DNA of 64,000 nt from Streptomyces resistomycificus (GCF_001514265.1 NZ_KQ948988.1:565395-629394); one strand, 5' to 3'; numbered from the stretch's first letter, positions 34,201 through 43,039 are shown. Program-made: numbers and translations. The notes: generated by a model not told the origin, from the letters alone.

Positions 34201-35345
34201 GCGGACACGGACAGGGTGTGTGCGACGTGGCCTGGTCGCACGCGGGTGACCGGCTCGCCAGTGCCGCCGACGACGGCAGCGTGCGGATCTGGAAGGTCGG
34301 TCCTGAACCCCTGGCGGAACGGGACATCCATGAGGCGCATCGCGTGGCGTGGTCCGCGCGCACGAGCCGGTTGCTGCTGCTCTCGAACTCCGTCACGCAC
34401 GCCATGGCAGACGTCGCGGTCGAACACGCGTCCGCCGACGTGCCGCCCTCGGCCACGGACGTCCTGAGGATGACGGGAATCGCCTTCGCCTCCTCGCTGG
34501 CCTGGTCGCCCGACGAGACACGCTGCGCGGTGGTGAGCGACGGGGACAAGGTGTCGCTGTGGGAGGGATTCGGGCAACCCGGGCAAGGCCCCGGCGAGGT
34601 GGTCACGCTGCGGGCGGTCGCCGAACTCACCGACGCACATGACACGGTGACCGACGCGCAGTGGTCCTCGGACGGGGCGTGGCTGGCCGTCACCTCCAAG
34701 GACCGGACCTGGCTCCCCCGCGTGTACGACCGCGACGGCCGTCCGTGGCAGAGCGCGACGGGGTGGACCCGCCACGCGAGCTTCCTGAGCGCTCTCGCCT
34801 GGCACCCGGTGCTGCCGGAGTTCGCCGTGGCAGGGCAGGACAACCTGATCACCGTGAACTCGCTGGACGCCACGACAGCCGAGTACCGCGGCGACCGGGT
34901 CTTCCTGAGCCTCGCCTGGCACCCGGACGGCACCGCCCTCGCCGTCGGCTGCACGGACGGCGGGGTCCTCGTGCTGGACCGCACCGAAGACGGGCTCCGG
35001 GCGCGGCGCCCGCTGCTCGGGCACCGGCAGGCGGTCGGCACCCTCGCCTGGTCGCCCGACGGCAGCCTGCTGCTCACCGGCTCGCGCGACGGTACGGCGA
35101 AGGTCTGGAGCGGCGCCACGGGCGGCTGTCTGACCGTCCTGCGCGTCCAGGCCGCCTCCCTCCCCGGAACGGTGGAGCAGGTCTTCTGGGCCGGGAGCCC
35201 CTCGCTCGCGGCCACGCTGGCGGGAGGTACCGTGCGCTTCTGGGACGTGTCCGACGCGGGGGACCGGCCCCAGTGCGGACCGCCCGGCGGCGACCACGAC
35301 GACCTGACCGGCCTCATCACGGAGGCGCGGCTGCGGGCGCGTTGA
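31272..35345 (+). CDS. TIR-STAND NTPase-WD40 protein (NLR-like), with a TTA codon
   Basis: A 1357-residue three-part protein. Residues 1-110 are a TIR domain ('KVFVSYHEADGGRTAHGL') with a likely NADase glutamate at Glu78 in 'SSTEWCLWEIS'. Residues of about 150-600 form an nSTAND-type NTPase: Walker A 'GPSGAGKSSL' (from Gly188) and Walker B 'LLVIVDQAEELL'. From about residue 695, some 14 WD40 repeats run to the end, enough for two seven-bladed propellers. The layout is that of a self-contained innate-immunity sensor: propeller senses, NTPase oligomerises, TIR acts. Leu270 is TTA (32079-32081), implying bldA control. ATG 31272 has GGGGGGAG upstream. No defence neighbours are present. Confidence 0.88.
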   Translation: MGKVFVSYHEADGGRTAHGLVEAMRAAGYEDCFAYALPGHGPTVSYAWRDELRRNLLAAEALVVVTTEGSSTEWCLWEISVFRERKPDALVVEFLSGVPRGRSTLDTLQTLSVDPDDPQSMALAKSTALRLLDEAGVTRGPALSSPFPGLTAFQEEQASVFFGRDDDIRATGRPLLGNRPNGALAVIGPSGAGKSSLVRAGLVPMLRKRPRTLDGRTPHWIVLGPVTPARGGLTALAKAVAGVRRDLGLDAGTAAEVLRRVRARPEELALLLGGIVEAVEDARLLVIVDQAEELLLSDADDAPLFVHALAEAVRRCAWLVYTVRADFLDALMRFEAFEPLLRDHHLVKPLSRAELPLIINAPLDTLGWRLDDLALGLVQEDAAGEALPLLAFALHRLWEYVNPDGRRTPRAITRGEYEASGRVQKVLETQAEEAFSMARDSLRDQERSSGSDAGRTVLKALGRLVAVDESGKYTRRPVALRDLTDQELRLLRPFVACRVLTTVRHPSEDPRSLESATGDGWERLAEDAFEVAHESLFDHWPRLRESLERDHDALRARREIEEIADDWARFDRPPDQLIPASRLMRLLSVLSRHTEGADAEGEFVAAWPELRDTLRELQVSRTALSLVEQSLQRMADDEVRRSEVLVDSDPRAALHMLAGDGSARGDVLVRLLLHAPDLGEWRRLLRRAMAAHPQLRSFREREAGLWGVAWSPDDSMVVTGSKDGGVRVRDADTGRVLAEFRHAREARGDGPGWVRSVDWSPDGELIASVATDETLRLWSWRAREEVRIVPLDDRPWSVRFTASGGAVLVACADGSARVWEVAGASRKPVRTCLSTGAGPDGRPRAVRLWDADISADGRYVAAAREDGLIDLHDRDGKVVQLSPFSDDEEPQAVRSVRFGPSLPDLVRLAAGDQSHRATTHVRTADGRGGRAGTFEGHEDQVRRLAWSPAHGRLATAGADATVRVWGVVEGQELLTLRGHGQGVCDVAWSHAGDRLASAADDGSVRIWKVGPEPLAERDIHEAHRVAWSARTSRLLLLSNSVTHAMADVAVEHASADVPPSATDVLRMTGIAFASSLAWSPDETRCAVVSDGDKVSLWEGFGQPGQGPGEVVTLRAVAELTDAHDTVTDAQWSSDGAWLAVTSKDRTWLPRVYDRDGRPWQSATGWTRHASFLSALAWHPVLPEFAVAGQDNLITVNSLDATTAEYRGDRVFLSLAWHPDGTALAVGCTDGGVLVLDRTEDGLRARRPLLGHRQAVGTLAWSPDGSLLLTGSRDGTAKVWSGATGGCLTVLRVQAASLPGTVEQVFWAGSPSLAATLAGGTVRFWDVSDAGDRPQCGPPGGDHDDLTGLITEARLRAR

Positions 35346-35347
35346 CG

Positions 35348-36022
35348 TCAGAGGCCGTGCCGGGCGAGCGCGTCCACCAGGACCGGTTCGCGCACCCCCA
35401 CGGGCCCGGTCGCGACCTCGGCGTAGGCCATCCCGGCCCGCGCCGCGGCACCGTCGCACTCGGAGTCGTCCCCCACCATCAGGCACTGCCCGGGCGGCAC
35501 TCCCAACCGCTGCGCCGCGAGCCAAAAGAGCGCCACGTCGGGCTTGGACGCTCCCTCCTCGTACGACAGCACGTACTGCGCGACATACCGGCCCAGGCCG
35601 TGCCGGGCGAACGCCTCGCGGATGTCCCAGGAGATGTTGCTCAGCACGCCGACGTGCACCTCGGCACGCCGCAGGCGTTCCAGGACCGGCAGCGTGTCCT
35701 CGTACGGATGCCAGGTGCGGGGGGTGATCAGCCGGTCGTAGACCTCGGGGAACTCCGCGTCCTCCAGTCCGGCGAGCCTGAACAGCTCGGCGTACGCGCG
35801 GTGGTTGGCCTTCGACGACACGTCCCGGTCGGCCCAGTCGCGGCGCCGGCCCGGCGACATGCGGGCCACGAACTCCGCCGGGTGCCGCAGCGCGTGGACG
35901 ACGCGGGCTCGCCGGCCCTCGTCGAGAGGCGACTGCTCGTCGAACAGCCAGCCGTGACCGGGGAGCCGGCCGAACAACGTCCCCGAGAAGTCGAACACCA
36001 CCGCGCGCGGGCCATCGGTCAT
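35348..36022 (-). CDS. HAD-superfamily protein with altered motif I
   Basis: A 224-residue haloacid-dehalogenase-fold protein. Motif I is 'VVFDFSGTLF': the nucleophile Asp11 is present, but the second Asp of D-x-D, the usual acid/base of phosphatases, is Ser13. Motif II 'GVLSNIS', motif III 'GASKPD' and motif IV 'MVGDDSECD' are normal. It may therefore not be an ordinary phosphatase. It converges with the TIR-STAND gene (2-nt gap) and lies 16 nt beyond the radical SAM gene on the same strand, so it may share that promoter. Confidence 0.85.
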   Translation of the reverse strand: MTDGPRAVVFDFSGTLFGRLPGHGWLFDEQSPLDEGRRARVVHALRHPAEFVARMSPGRRRDWADRDVSSKANHRAYAELFRLAGLEDAEFPEVYDRLITPRTWHPYEDTLPVLERLRRAEVHVGVLSNISWDIREAFARHGLGRYVAQYVLSYEEGASKPDVALFWLAAQRLGVPPGQCLMVGDDSECDGAAARAGMAYAEVATGPVGVREPVLVDALARHGL

Positions 36023-36038
36023 GCCTTCATTCTGCGCG

Positions 36039-37076
36039 CTAGATCAGCGTCAGCTGGGTCGGTTCGGACAGATCGGGCCGGTCGGGCCCGGGCTCCCGGA
36101 TCCGTCGCGACATCCCCGCGCGCGTGGGCCCGATCCCGTACTCCTGGGCCAGCTCGTGGACCTGACGGGTGATCCGGCGCTGGTACCACTTCGGCGCGTA
36201 CGCGCCGTCGGCGTACAGCCGCTCGTAACGGGCGACCAGATACGGGTGGTGCTCGGCCAGCCAGGCCATGAACCACTCCCGGGCGCCCGGGCGCAGGTGC
36301 AGTACCAGCGGGGTGACCGAGGTGGCCCCGGAGGCCGCGATGGCCCGCACGGTGTCGCGCAGCCGGTCCGGGTGGTCGCTCAGGAACGGGATGACCGGCG
36401 CCATCAGGACACCGCAGCCGATGCCGTGCTCGCCGAGCGTCCGTACGACGTCCAGGCGCCGCTCCGGGGCGGGCGTGCCCGGCTCGACGGTGCGCCACAG
36501 CTCGGGGTCGGTGAAGCCGACCGAGACCGAGATGCCGACGTCCGTCACCTCGGCCGCCTGCGTCAGCAGGTCGAGGTCGCGCAGGATCAGCGTGCCCTTG
36601 GTCAGGATGGAGAAGGGGTTGGCGTGGTCGCGCAGCGCGGCGATGATGCCCGGCATCAGGCGGTAGCGGCCCTCGGCGCGCTGGTAGCAGTCGACGTTGG
36701 TGCCCATCGCGATGTGCTCGCCCTGCCAGCGGCTGGAGCCCAGCTGCCGGCGCAGCAGTTGCGGCGCGTTCGTCTTGACCACGATCTGGGAGTCGAAGCC
36801 GAGACCCGTGTCGAGGTCCAGATAGCTGTGCGTCTTGCGGGCGAAGCAGTACACGCACGCGTGTGAGCAGCCGCGATAGGGGTTGACCGTCCATTCGAAC
36901 GGCATACGGGAGGCCCCCGGCACCCGGTTGATGATCGAGCGGGCCCGGATCTCGTGGAACGTGATTCCGGCGAACTCGGGCGTGTCGAACGTCCGCCTGG
37001 TCACCGCGTCGGCGCCGAACAGGGCGGCGTCGGCCCGGCTGTGGTCGTCGGACTCGGTGAGGTTCTCCCAGCGCAT
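36039..37076 (-). CDS. Radical SAM protein, Rv2578c-like/SplB-related
   Basis: A 345-residue radical SAM enzyme. The 4Fe-4S motif C-x3-C-x2-C is seen in 'NPYRGCSHACVYCFARKTH', and the barrel follows with 'ILTKGTLILRDLDLL' and 'VGISVSVGFTDPELWR'. It belongs to the COG1533 group that includes spore photoproduct lyase and the mycobacterial Rv2578c-like proteins; its reaction is unknown. ATG 37076 has a strong GAGGAGG site. A LexA-like palindrome 33-44 nt upstream suggests DNA-damage induction. The HAD gene follows after 16 nt. Confidence 0.87.
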   Translation of the reverse strand: MRWENLTESDDHSRADAALFGADAVTRRTFDTPEFAGITFHEIRARSIINRVPGASRMPFEWTVNPYRGCSHACVYCFARKTHSYLDLDTGLGFDSQIVVKTNAPQLLRRQLGSSRWQGEHIAMGTNVDCYQRAEGRYRLMPGIIAALRDHANPFSILTKGTLILRDLDLLTQAAEVTDVGISVSVGFTDPELWRTVEPGTPAPERRLDVVRTLGEHGIGCGVLMAPVIPFLSDHPDRLRDTVRAIAASGATSVTPLVLHLRPGAREWFMAWLAEHHPYLVARYERLYADGAYAPKWYQRRITRQVHELAQEYGIGPTRAGMSRRIREPGPDRPDLSEPTQLTLI

Positions 37077-37108
37077 GAGGCCTCCTCGGTAGCACTGCCC
37101 ACAGAATA

Positions 37109-37120
37109 GAACACATGTTC
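37109..37120. promoter_or_regulatory. Candidate LexA (SOS) box
   Basis: GAACACATGTTC matches the Gram-positive/actinobacterial SOS-box core GAAC-N4-GTTC. It lies 33 nt upstream of the ATG of the radical SAM gene, in the promoter position, and 126 nt before the divergent SRPBCC gene. Confidence 0.6.
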
Positions 37121-37245
37121 CCTTGATCGTGCGAGCCGTATTTCTGATCGGCCGCGACCGGCCTCGGACCCCCCGATTTGGGCGCCCGGGACCCGGGGTG
37201 GTTGGCTTGCCCCAACCCCGAGAACTCAGGTGCTGGAGGAAGTCA

Positions 37246-37689
37246 ATGGCGCAGGTCGAGGCCACTACGGAGCGGGTCGTCGCGGCGGACGCGGAGAAGG
37301 TGTTCGACGCCCTCGCCGACTACAGCGGCACGCGCGCGAAGCTGCTGCCCGGGCACTTCAGCGAGTACGAGGTGCGCGAGGGCGGCGACGGCGAGGGCAC
37401 CCTCGTCCACTGGAAGCTCCAGGCCACCAGCAAGCGCGTCCGCGACTGCCTCCTGGAGGTCAGCGAGCCCACCGACGGCGAGCTCGTCGAGAAGGACCGC
37501 AACTCCTCCATGGTCACCACCTGGCGGGTCACCCCGGCCGGTGAGGGCAAGTCCCGGGTCGTCGTGACCACCACCTGGACCGGCGCCGGCGGCATCGGCG
37601 GCTTCTTCGAGAAGACCTTCGCCCCCAAGGGCCTCGGCCGGATCTACGACGCCCTGCTCGACAACCTCGCCACCGAGGTCGAGAAGTAA
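37246..37689 (+). CDS. SRPBCC (START/polyketide cyclase-like) family protein
   Basis: A 147-residue helix-grip protein: 'VEATTERVVAADAEKVFDALADYSGT' opens the fold, 'DGEGTLVHWKLQA' and 'VVVTTTWTGAGGIGGFFEKTFAPKGLGRIYDALLDNL' in outline complete it. Such proteins bind lipids or aromatic ligands in a deep cavity; no catalytic residue is obvious. ATG 37246 has GGAGGA six bases upstream. It is transcribed divergently from the radical SAM gene. Confidence 0.82.
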   Translation: MAQVEATTERVVAADAEKVFDALADYSGTRAKLLPGHFSEYEVREGGDGEGTLVHWKLQATSKRVRDCLLEVSEPTDGELVEKDRNSSMVTTWRVTPAGEGKSRVVVTTTWTGAGGIGGFFEKTFAPKGLGRIYDALLDNLATEVEK

Positions 37690-37840
37690 CACCGACCGGC
37701 GGATTCTCCAGGGACGTTGTCCCTCACCGGTTCGAGTGGATCTCCGCTCGGACCGGCAGGACGCCGTAACTCGTCGCGCTTGCTCATAGTTGTCGCTTAT
37801 TGCGGGAAATGTGCGGCAGGTGCGACGAGGGGAGCGGTTC

Positions 37841-40234
37841 GTGGGCGGGACGACTCCGGTACGGGACGAACCGACCCCGGCGCCCTCGTCACCAGGACCG
37901 CCCCCGGCCTCGGCCGCCGCAGCGGAACTGAGCCCGCGGCGGGTGCGGTTGGTCTTCGTCGGGCTGATGCTCGCGCTGCTGCTGGCGGCGCTGGAGCAGA
38001 TGATCGTCGCCACCGCGCTGCCGAAGATCGTCGGCGAGCTGCACGGTCTGGACCGGATGTCCTGGGCGATCACCGCCTACCTCCTCACCGCCACGATCGG
38101 ACTGCCGGTCTACGGCAAGTGTGGTGACCTCTTCGGCCGCAAGGGCGTCTTCCAGTTCGCGATCGTCGTCTTCGTCGTCGGCTCCGCCCTCGCCGGCCGC
38201 GCCCAGTCCATGGACCAGCTGATCGCTTTCCGCGCGGTCCAGGGTGTGGGCGCCGGCGGCCTGATGATCGGCGTGCAGGCGATCGTCGCGGACATCGTGC
38301 CGGCCCGGGAACGCGGCCGCTTCATGGGGCTGATCGGCGCCGTCTTCGGTCTCGCCTCCGTCGCCGGGCCCCTGCTGGGCGGCTACTTCACGGACCACCT
38401 CTCCTGGCGCTGGTGCTTCTACGTCAACGTCCCCTTCGGCCTGGTCACCATGGCCGTCGTCGCCGTCGTGCTGAAACTCCCGAAGCAGGCGGCCAGGCCC
38501 CGGCTGGACGTCCTCGGCGCGCTGCTGCTGGCCGCCGCCTCCACCTGCCTGGTGCTGCTGACCAGTTGGGGCGGCACCGAGTACGCGTGGGACTCGCGGG
38601 TCGTCGTCGGGCTCGGCGCCGGCACGGTGGCCGCCACCGTGCTCTTCCTCGTCGCCGAACGCTTCGCGGTCGAACCCCTCATCCCGTTGCGGCTGTTCAG
38701 GGACTCCGTCTTCAACGTCACCGGCCTGGTCGGACTCGTGGTCGGCGTCGCCCTGTTCGGCGCCGCCGGCTATCTGCCGACCTTCCTTCAGATGGTCGAC
38801 GGAGCCTCGGCCACCGAGTCGGGACTGCTGATGCTGCCGATGATGGCCGGCATCGTCGGCGCCTCGATCGTCTCGGGCCAGATGGTCAGCCACACCGGGC
38901 GCTACAAGATCCACCCGATCATCGGCGTGGCGCTGTCCGCGCTCGGCATGTGGCTGCTGTCCCGCCTGGAGGCCGACACCCCCAGGCTCCACTACAGCGT
39001 CTGGATGGCCGTCCTCGGCGCCGGTATCGGCATGGTGATGCCGGTCCTGATCCTCGCCGTGCAGAACTCCGTGCGCCCCGCCGACCTCGGCACCGCCACC
39101 AGCGCCAACACCTACTTCCGGCAGATCGGCGGCAGCGTCGGCGCGGCGGTCTTCGGCACCCTGTTCGCCGACCGGCTGGCCGGCTCCCTCGCGGACCGCC
39201 TCCCCGCGTCCGCGGGCGGCCAGCTCCCCGACCCGCAGTCGCTCACCCCGCAGCTCGTCCACGCGCTGCCCCCGGAACTGCGCGACGCCTACGTCCGGGC
39301 CTACGCCGACGCCATGCCGCGGATCTTCCTCTACCTGGTGCCGCTGCTCCTCCTCGGTCTGGTCCTCGCCTTCTTCCTCAAGGAGAAACCGCTGGTGTCC
39401 CACAACGCCCCCGCCGCGGATCCGCTCACCGCCCCGACGAACGCGTCGATCCCGCAGGCCCGCGCGCCGTACGCCGCCGACATTCCCGTGTACGGCACGG
39501 TGCGGCACCCCGACGGGACGGTCGTGCCCCGCGCGGCACTCACCCTGATCGACGTCACGGGAGCGCAGATCGGGCGGGGCACGAGCGGCGAGGACGGAGG
39601 CTACGCGCTGTCGACGCCGGGCACGGGGGCGTACGTCCTGATCGCCGCGGCCGGCGGGCACCAGCCGCAGGCGGTCTCGGTGACCGTGGGGGAGCACCCC
39701 GTCGAGGTCGACATCGTCCTCGGCGGCGCCGGACGCCTCGCCGGGGCCGTGGTCACCGCCGACGGCACGCTCGTGCGGGACGCCCTCGTCACCCTCACCG
39801 ACGTGCGCGGCGAGGTCGTCGCGACCACCCGCAGCGGACGCGAGGGCGGCTACGTCATCACCGAGCTGGTGGCCGGCGAGTACACCCTCGCCGCCGGCGC
39901 GCCCGCCTTCCGCCCGGCCGCGCTCCCCGTCACCGTCCAGGCCTCCCGGGAGACCCGCCAGGACGTCGAGCTCGCCGGCGGAGCCGTGCTGCGCGGCACG
40001 GTCCGGGCCGGCGGCGGACGGCCCGCCGAGGACGCGCGCGTCACGCTCCTGGACGTGGCCGGCAACGTCGTGGACACCCTCACCACCGGCCCGGACGGCG
40101 CGTTCCGGTTCGTCGACCTGTCCTGCGGCGAGTACACGGTCATGGCCGCGGGCTACCCGCCGGTCGCCACCGTCCTCCAGGTGGCCGGAGGAGGCCGCAC
40201 GGAACGGGACCTGCACCTGGGGCACGACGACTGA
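37841..40234 (+). CDS. MFS (EmrB/QacA, 14-TM) transporter fused to three carboxypeptidase-regulatory-like domains
   Basis: A 797-residue fusion. Residues of about 30-505 are a DHA2-type drug:H+ antiporter: '[14 protein letters not shown]' (motif D), '[13 protein letters not shown]' (motif A), '[19 protein letters not shown]' (motif C region) and about 14 hydrophobic helices. After a linker come three repeats of about 83 residues (about 546-630, 631-714, 715-797), each a beta-sandwich of the CarboxypepD_reg/transthyretin-like type with the pattern 'GTVR..DG......LTL.D..G'. They should lie on the side of the last helix, probably cytoplasmic. GTG 37841 has GAGGGGAG upstream. The transported compound is unknown. 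Confidence 0.88.
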   Translation: MGGTTPVRDEPTPAPSSPGPPPASAAAAELSPRRVRLVFVGLMLALLLAALEQMIVATALPKIVGELHGLDRMSWAITAYLLTATIGLPVYGKCGDLFGRKGVFQFAIVVFVVGSALAGRAQSMDQLIAFRAVQGVGAGGLMIGVQAIVADIVPARERGRFMGLIGAVFGLASVAGPLLGGYFTDHLSWRWCFYVNVPFGLVTMAVVAVVLKLPKQAARPRLDVLGALLLAAASTCLVLLTSWGGTEYAWDSRVVVGLGAGTVAATVLFLVAERFAVEPLIPLRLFRDSVFNVTGLVGLVVGVALFGAAGYLPTFLQMVDGASATESGLLMLPMMAGIVGASIVSGQMVSHTGRYKIHPIIGVALSALGMWLLSRLEADTPRLHYSVWMAVLGAGIGMVMPVLILAVQNSVRPADLGTATSANTYFRQIGGSVGAAVFGTLFADRLAGSLADRLPASAGGQLPDPQSLTPQLVHALPPELRDAYVRAYADAMPRIFLYLVPLLLLGLVLAFFLKEKPLVSHNAPAADPLTAPTNASIPQARAPYAADIPVYGTVRHPDGTVVPRAALTLIDVTGAQIGRGTSGEDGGYALSTPGTGAYVLIAAAGGHQPQAVSVTVGEHPVEVDIVLGGAGRLAGAVVTADGTLVRDALVTLTDVRGEVVATTRSGREGGYVITELVAGEYTLAAGAPAFRPAALPVTVQASRETRQDVELAGGAVLRGTVRAGGGRPAEDARVTLLDVAGNVVDTLTTGPDGAFRFVDLSCGEYTVMAAGYPPVATVLQVAGGGRTERDLHLGHDD

Positions 40235-40246
40235 CAACCTGTCAGT
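40230..40246. repeat. Palindrome overlapping the MFS stop codon
   Basis: ACTGACAACCTGTCAGT is a 7-bp inverted repeat around ACC and includes the TGA stop of the MFS gene. It may be a weak terminator or an operator for the downstream PP2C gene, 173 nt away. Confidence 0.35.
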
Positions 40247-40418
40247 AACAAAGCTCCCACGGACCGTTCGCCCTGCTCAGCGCGGGGGCGCCGGGGCGTA
40301 CGCCGGTGTGATCCCTTGAGGAAATTCCCGTATTGCCGCACATCGTGACCAGCCGGAGCCGTACGGTGGTGAAGGCGGCACAGATCTTTGCGGAGCCGTG
40401 GGGAGAGAGGCCTGCGCC

Positions 40419-42890
40419 ATGGACCGTGGCACCGAGAGGGACGCACCTCCCAGCCCCGGAGCTGGGAACGGCACGGCGGAGCACGCCGCGGCCGGACGCA
40501 TCCCGCTGGCCGTGGTCGTGGTGGACCGCGACGGCCTCGTCTCCCACTGGAGCACGGGCGCGCGGCGGCTGTTCGGCGCCGCCAAGGAAGAGGCGATCGG
40601 CCGGTCGGCGCTGGACCTTCTCCCCGTCTCCGGAGCCCTGCCCGAGGAGGACGAGGTCGCGCCCCACGGGCAGTACGCGTCCTTCGACGGTCTCGGGCCC
40701 GACCTCGAGTCGTCCCTGGACGGCAGGCTGTCCTACCCTGCCGCGGGCCGCGCCCGCCTCACCGTGGAGGCGGGCGAGGACCGCGTCGACGTCCTGTGGT
40801 GGGCGTACCCGCTGATCGGCCCCGGGCGGGAGCGTCTGCTGGTCCTGGCCGCCGACGCGGGCGGGCTGCGGCCGGACTCCGCCGGGCGGGGCGCCGAGGG
40901 CGCGGCGTTCGAGCGGATCGCGCCCGGCTTCGCCCTCCACACCGACTTCCCCGGCGCCGACGAACTGGCCCGCAGGCTGCCCGAGATCCTGCCCAGCATG
41001 AGCGTGGGCGAGGGCGCCCGCATCGTCGCGCAGATCCTCGAACTGGGCTATCCCGTACTTGAGTTCAGCCAGAACGACCGCGTTCCCGTCACCCCCGACT
41101 GGGGCGTGCCCCGCCGCGCCGAGCGCGAGGCCCGCCGCGAACGCGCGGCCCGGGCCATGGCCGAGGGGCGGCCCGTCCCGCAGGACGTCCTAGACGAGGC
41201 GGAAGACCTCGAGTACACCGCCGTACGCGAACGTCTGGAGTTCCTGAACGAGGTCAGCGGCCGTATCGGCACCTCCCTGGACCTGGCGAAGACCATCGTC
41301 GAGGTCAGCAAGGCCGTCGTGCCCCGCTTCACCGACGTCGCCGGCACCTATCTGCGCGAACAGGTCGTCGCCGGCGAGGAGTTCTCCGAGGGCGTGCCGG
41401 ACACGACCACCATGTGGCACCGGGTCGCCCTGGAACACACCGACGAGCCCGGCCGCTGGGACGACGTCGTGCCGGTCGGCGAGGCCATGCCGTTCCCGGC
41501 GCACACGCCGTTCTTCCAGTGCATGACCAGCGGCGAACCGGTCCTCGTGCCGCGCATCAGCGAACCGATGGGCCACGCCATCGCCTCACAGTTCGAGAAG
41601 CGTGACATCCGGCCCCTCATCACGGGCCGCTCCATGCTGGTCGTGCCCCTCAAGGCACGCAACGTGGTGCTCGGCTTCATGATCCTGCTACGCCACCCGG
41701 AGCGCGTCGAGTTCAACGACATGGACCGTGTCACCGGCGCCGAACTCGCCGCCCGCGCCGGTCTCGTGCTCGACAACGCGCGTATGTACACCTACCAGGA
41801 GAGCGTCGCCGAGACCCTCCAGGACAGCATGCTGCCGCACATCCCGCCGCGCATGGCGGGCTGCGACATCGCCACCCGCTATCTGCCCGGCACCCTCCTC
41901 GGACGGGTCGGCGGCGACTGGTTCGACTCCGTGAAGCTGCCCGGCGCCCGCACCGCCCTGGTCGTCGGCGACGTGATGGGCCACGGTCTCAACTCGGCCG
42001 CCATGATGGGCCAGCTGCGCACGGCCGTACAGACCATGGCCGCCCTCGACCTGCCGCCGGCCCAGCTGCTGCGCAACCTCGACGACCTCGCCCAGCGCCT
42101 CGGCGACACCTACCTCGCGACCTGTCTGTACGCGGTCTACGACCCCATCGCTAGCGAGCTCCACCTCGCCAACGCCGGGCACATCCCGCCCGTCCTGGTC
42201 CGGGCCCGGGACGGCGGGAGCGAGCTGCTGGACCTGCCGACGGGCGCCCCGATCGGCGTCGGCGGGGTGCCGTTCGAGGCGGTGCGCGTGCCTGTGGAGC
42301 CCGGCGACCGGCTCGTGATGTGCACCGACGGACTGGTGGAGGTGCGCGGCGAGGACATCGGCGTGGGGCTGGCGACCCTGTGCGAGTCCGCCGCGCACCC
42401 GGCCGCCTCCATGGACGACGCCTGCGACACGATCATCCGCGCCCTCAACACGTGCGGCGGCCGCAAGGACGACGTGGCCCTGCTGATGACCCGCCTGAAC
42501 GGCATCGAGCCCGACGACGTCGCCGAGTGGCGGCTGCCCCTCGACCCGGCCCAGGTCGGCCGGGCCCGCGCGGTGGTCCGCGAACAGCTCCACGACTGGG
42601 GGCTGGCGAGGCTCGCCGATCCCGCCGAGCTCATGGTCAGCGAGCTCGTCACCAACGCCGTACGGCACTCCCACAGCCGTCCCGTCGACCTGCGTCTGGT
42701 GCGCGGGGACACCCTGTTGTGCGAGGTGGACGACGACGACCACGACCTGCCGACGCTGCTGAACACGGGCCCCGTCGACGAGGCCGGGCGCGGGTTGCGG
42801 GTGGTGAGCACCCTCGCGCGCGAGTGGGGCACCAGCCGCACGAAGGCCGGCAAGACCGTGTGGTTCGAGCTGACGCTGCCGCGCCGCTGA
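40419..42890 (+). CDS. PAS-GAF-PP2C (SpoIIE/RsbU) phosphatase with C-terminal HATPase_c kinase domain
   Basis: An 823-residue cytosolic regulator. About residues 28-70 form a PAS core ('AVVVVDRDGLVSHWSTGARRLFG' in outline), 270-455 a GAF domain, 463-694 a SpoIIE-type PP2C phosphatase with metal sites in 'GGDWFD', 'VVGDVMGHGLNSAAMMGQ' and 'MCTDGLVE', and 704-823 an RsbW-like HATPase domain with N-box 'MVSELVTNAVRHS'. Having both a phosphatase and an anti-sigma-like kinase on one chain suggests control of an anti-anti-sigma factor in partner switching. ATG 40419 lies behind GAGAGAGG. The input signal is unknown. Confidence 0.9.
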   Translation: MDRGTERDAPPSPGAGNGTAEHAAAGRIPLAVVVVDRDGLVSHWSTGARRLFGAAKEEAIGRSALDLLPVSGALPEEDEVAPHGQYASFDGLGPDLESSLDGRLSYPAAGRARLTVEAGEDRVDVLWWAYPLIGPGRERLLVLAADAGGLRPDSAGRGAEGAAFERIAPGFALHTDFPGADELARRLPEILPSMSVGEGARIVAQILELGYPVLEFSQNDRVPVTPDWGVPRRAEREARRERAARAMAEGRPVPQDVLDEAEDLEYTAVRERLEFLNEVSGRIGTSLDLAKTIVEVSKAVVPRFTDVAGTYLREQVVAGEEFSEGVPDTTTMWHRVALEHTDEPGRWDDVVPVGEAMPFPAHTPFFQCMTSGEPVLVPRISEPMGHAIASQFEKRDIRPLITGRSMLVVPLKARNVVLGFMILLRHPERVEFNDMDRVTGAELAARAGLVLDNARMYTYQESVAETLQDSMLPHIPPRMAGCDIATRYLPGTLLGRVGGDWFDSVKLPGARTALVVGDVMGHGLNSAAMMGQLRTAVQTMAALDLPPAQLLRNLDDLAQRLGDTYLATCLYAVYDPIASELHLANAGHIPPVLVRARDGGSELLDLPTGAPIGVGGVPFEAVRVPVEPGDRLVMCTDGLVEVRGEDIGVGLATLCESAAHPAASMDDACDTIIRALNTCGGRKDDVALLMTRLNGIEPDDVAEWRLPLDPAQVGRARAVVREQLHDWGLARLADPAELMVSELVTNAVRHSHSRPVDLRLVRGDTLLCEVDDDDHDLPTLLNTGPVDEAGRGLRVVSTLAREWGTSRTKAGKTVWFELTLPRR

Positions 42891-43039
42891 TCCACCCGAG
42901 GCGGGGGACGCGAGGGAGTGCCCACCTCGAACGAGCCGTGAAGGAAGGCACCGCGCGCTTGTGGGCGCGGCCAGGGCGCGATACACCGTACTCGCCCGTC
43001 GCTTGGGGCGGGCGGCCGTCGCACCCTGGGGAGTTGGTC

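Noticed and set aside
37727..37760. GGTTCGAGT resembling a tRNA T-loop
   Set aside because: No acceptor stem, D-arm or anticodon arm can be folded around it.
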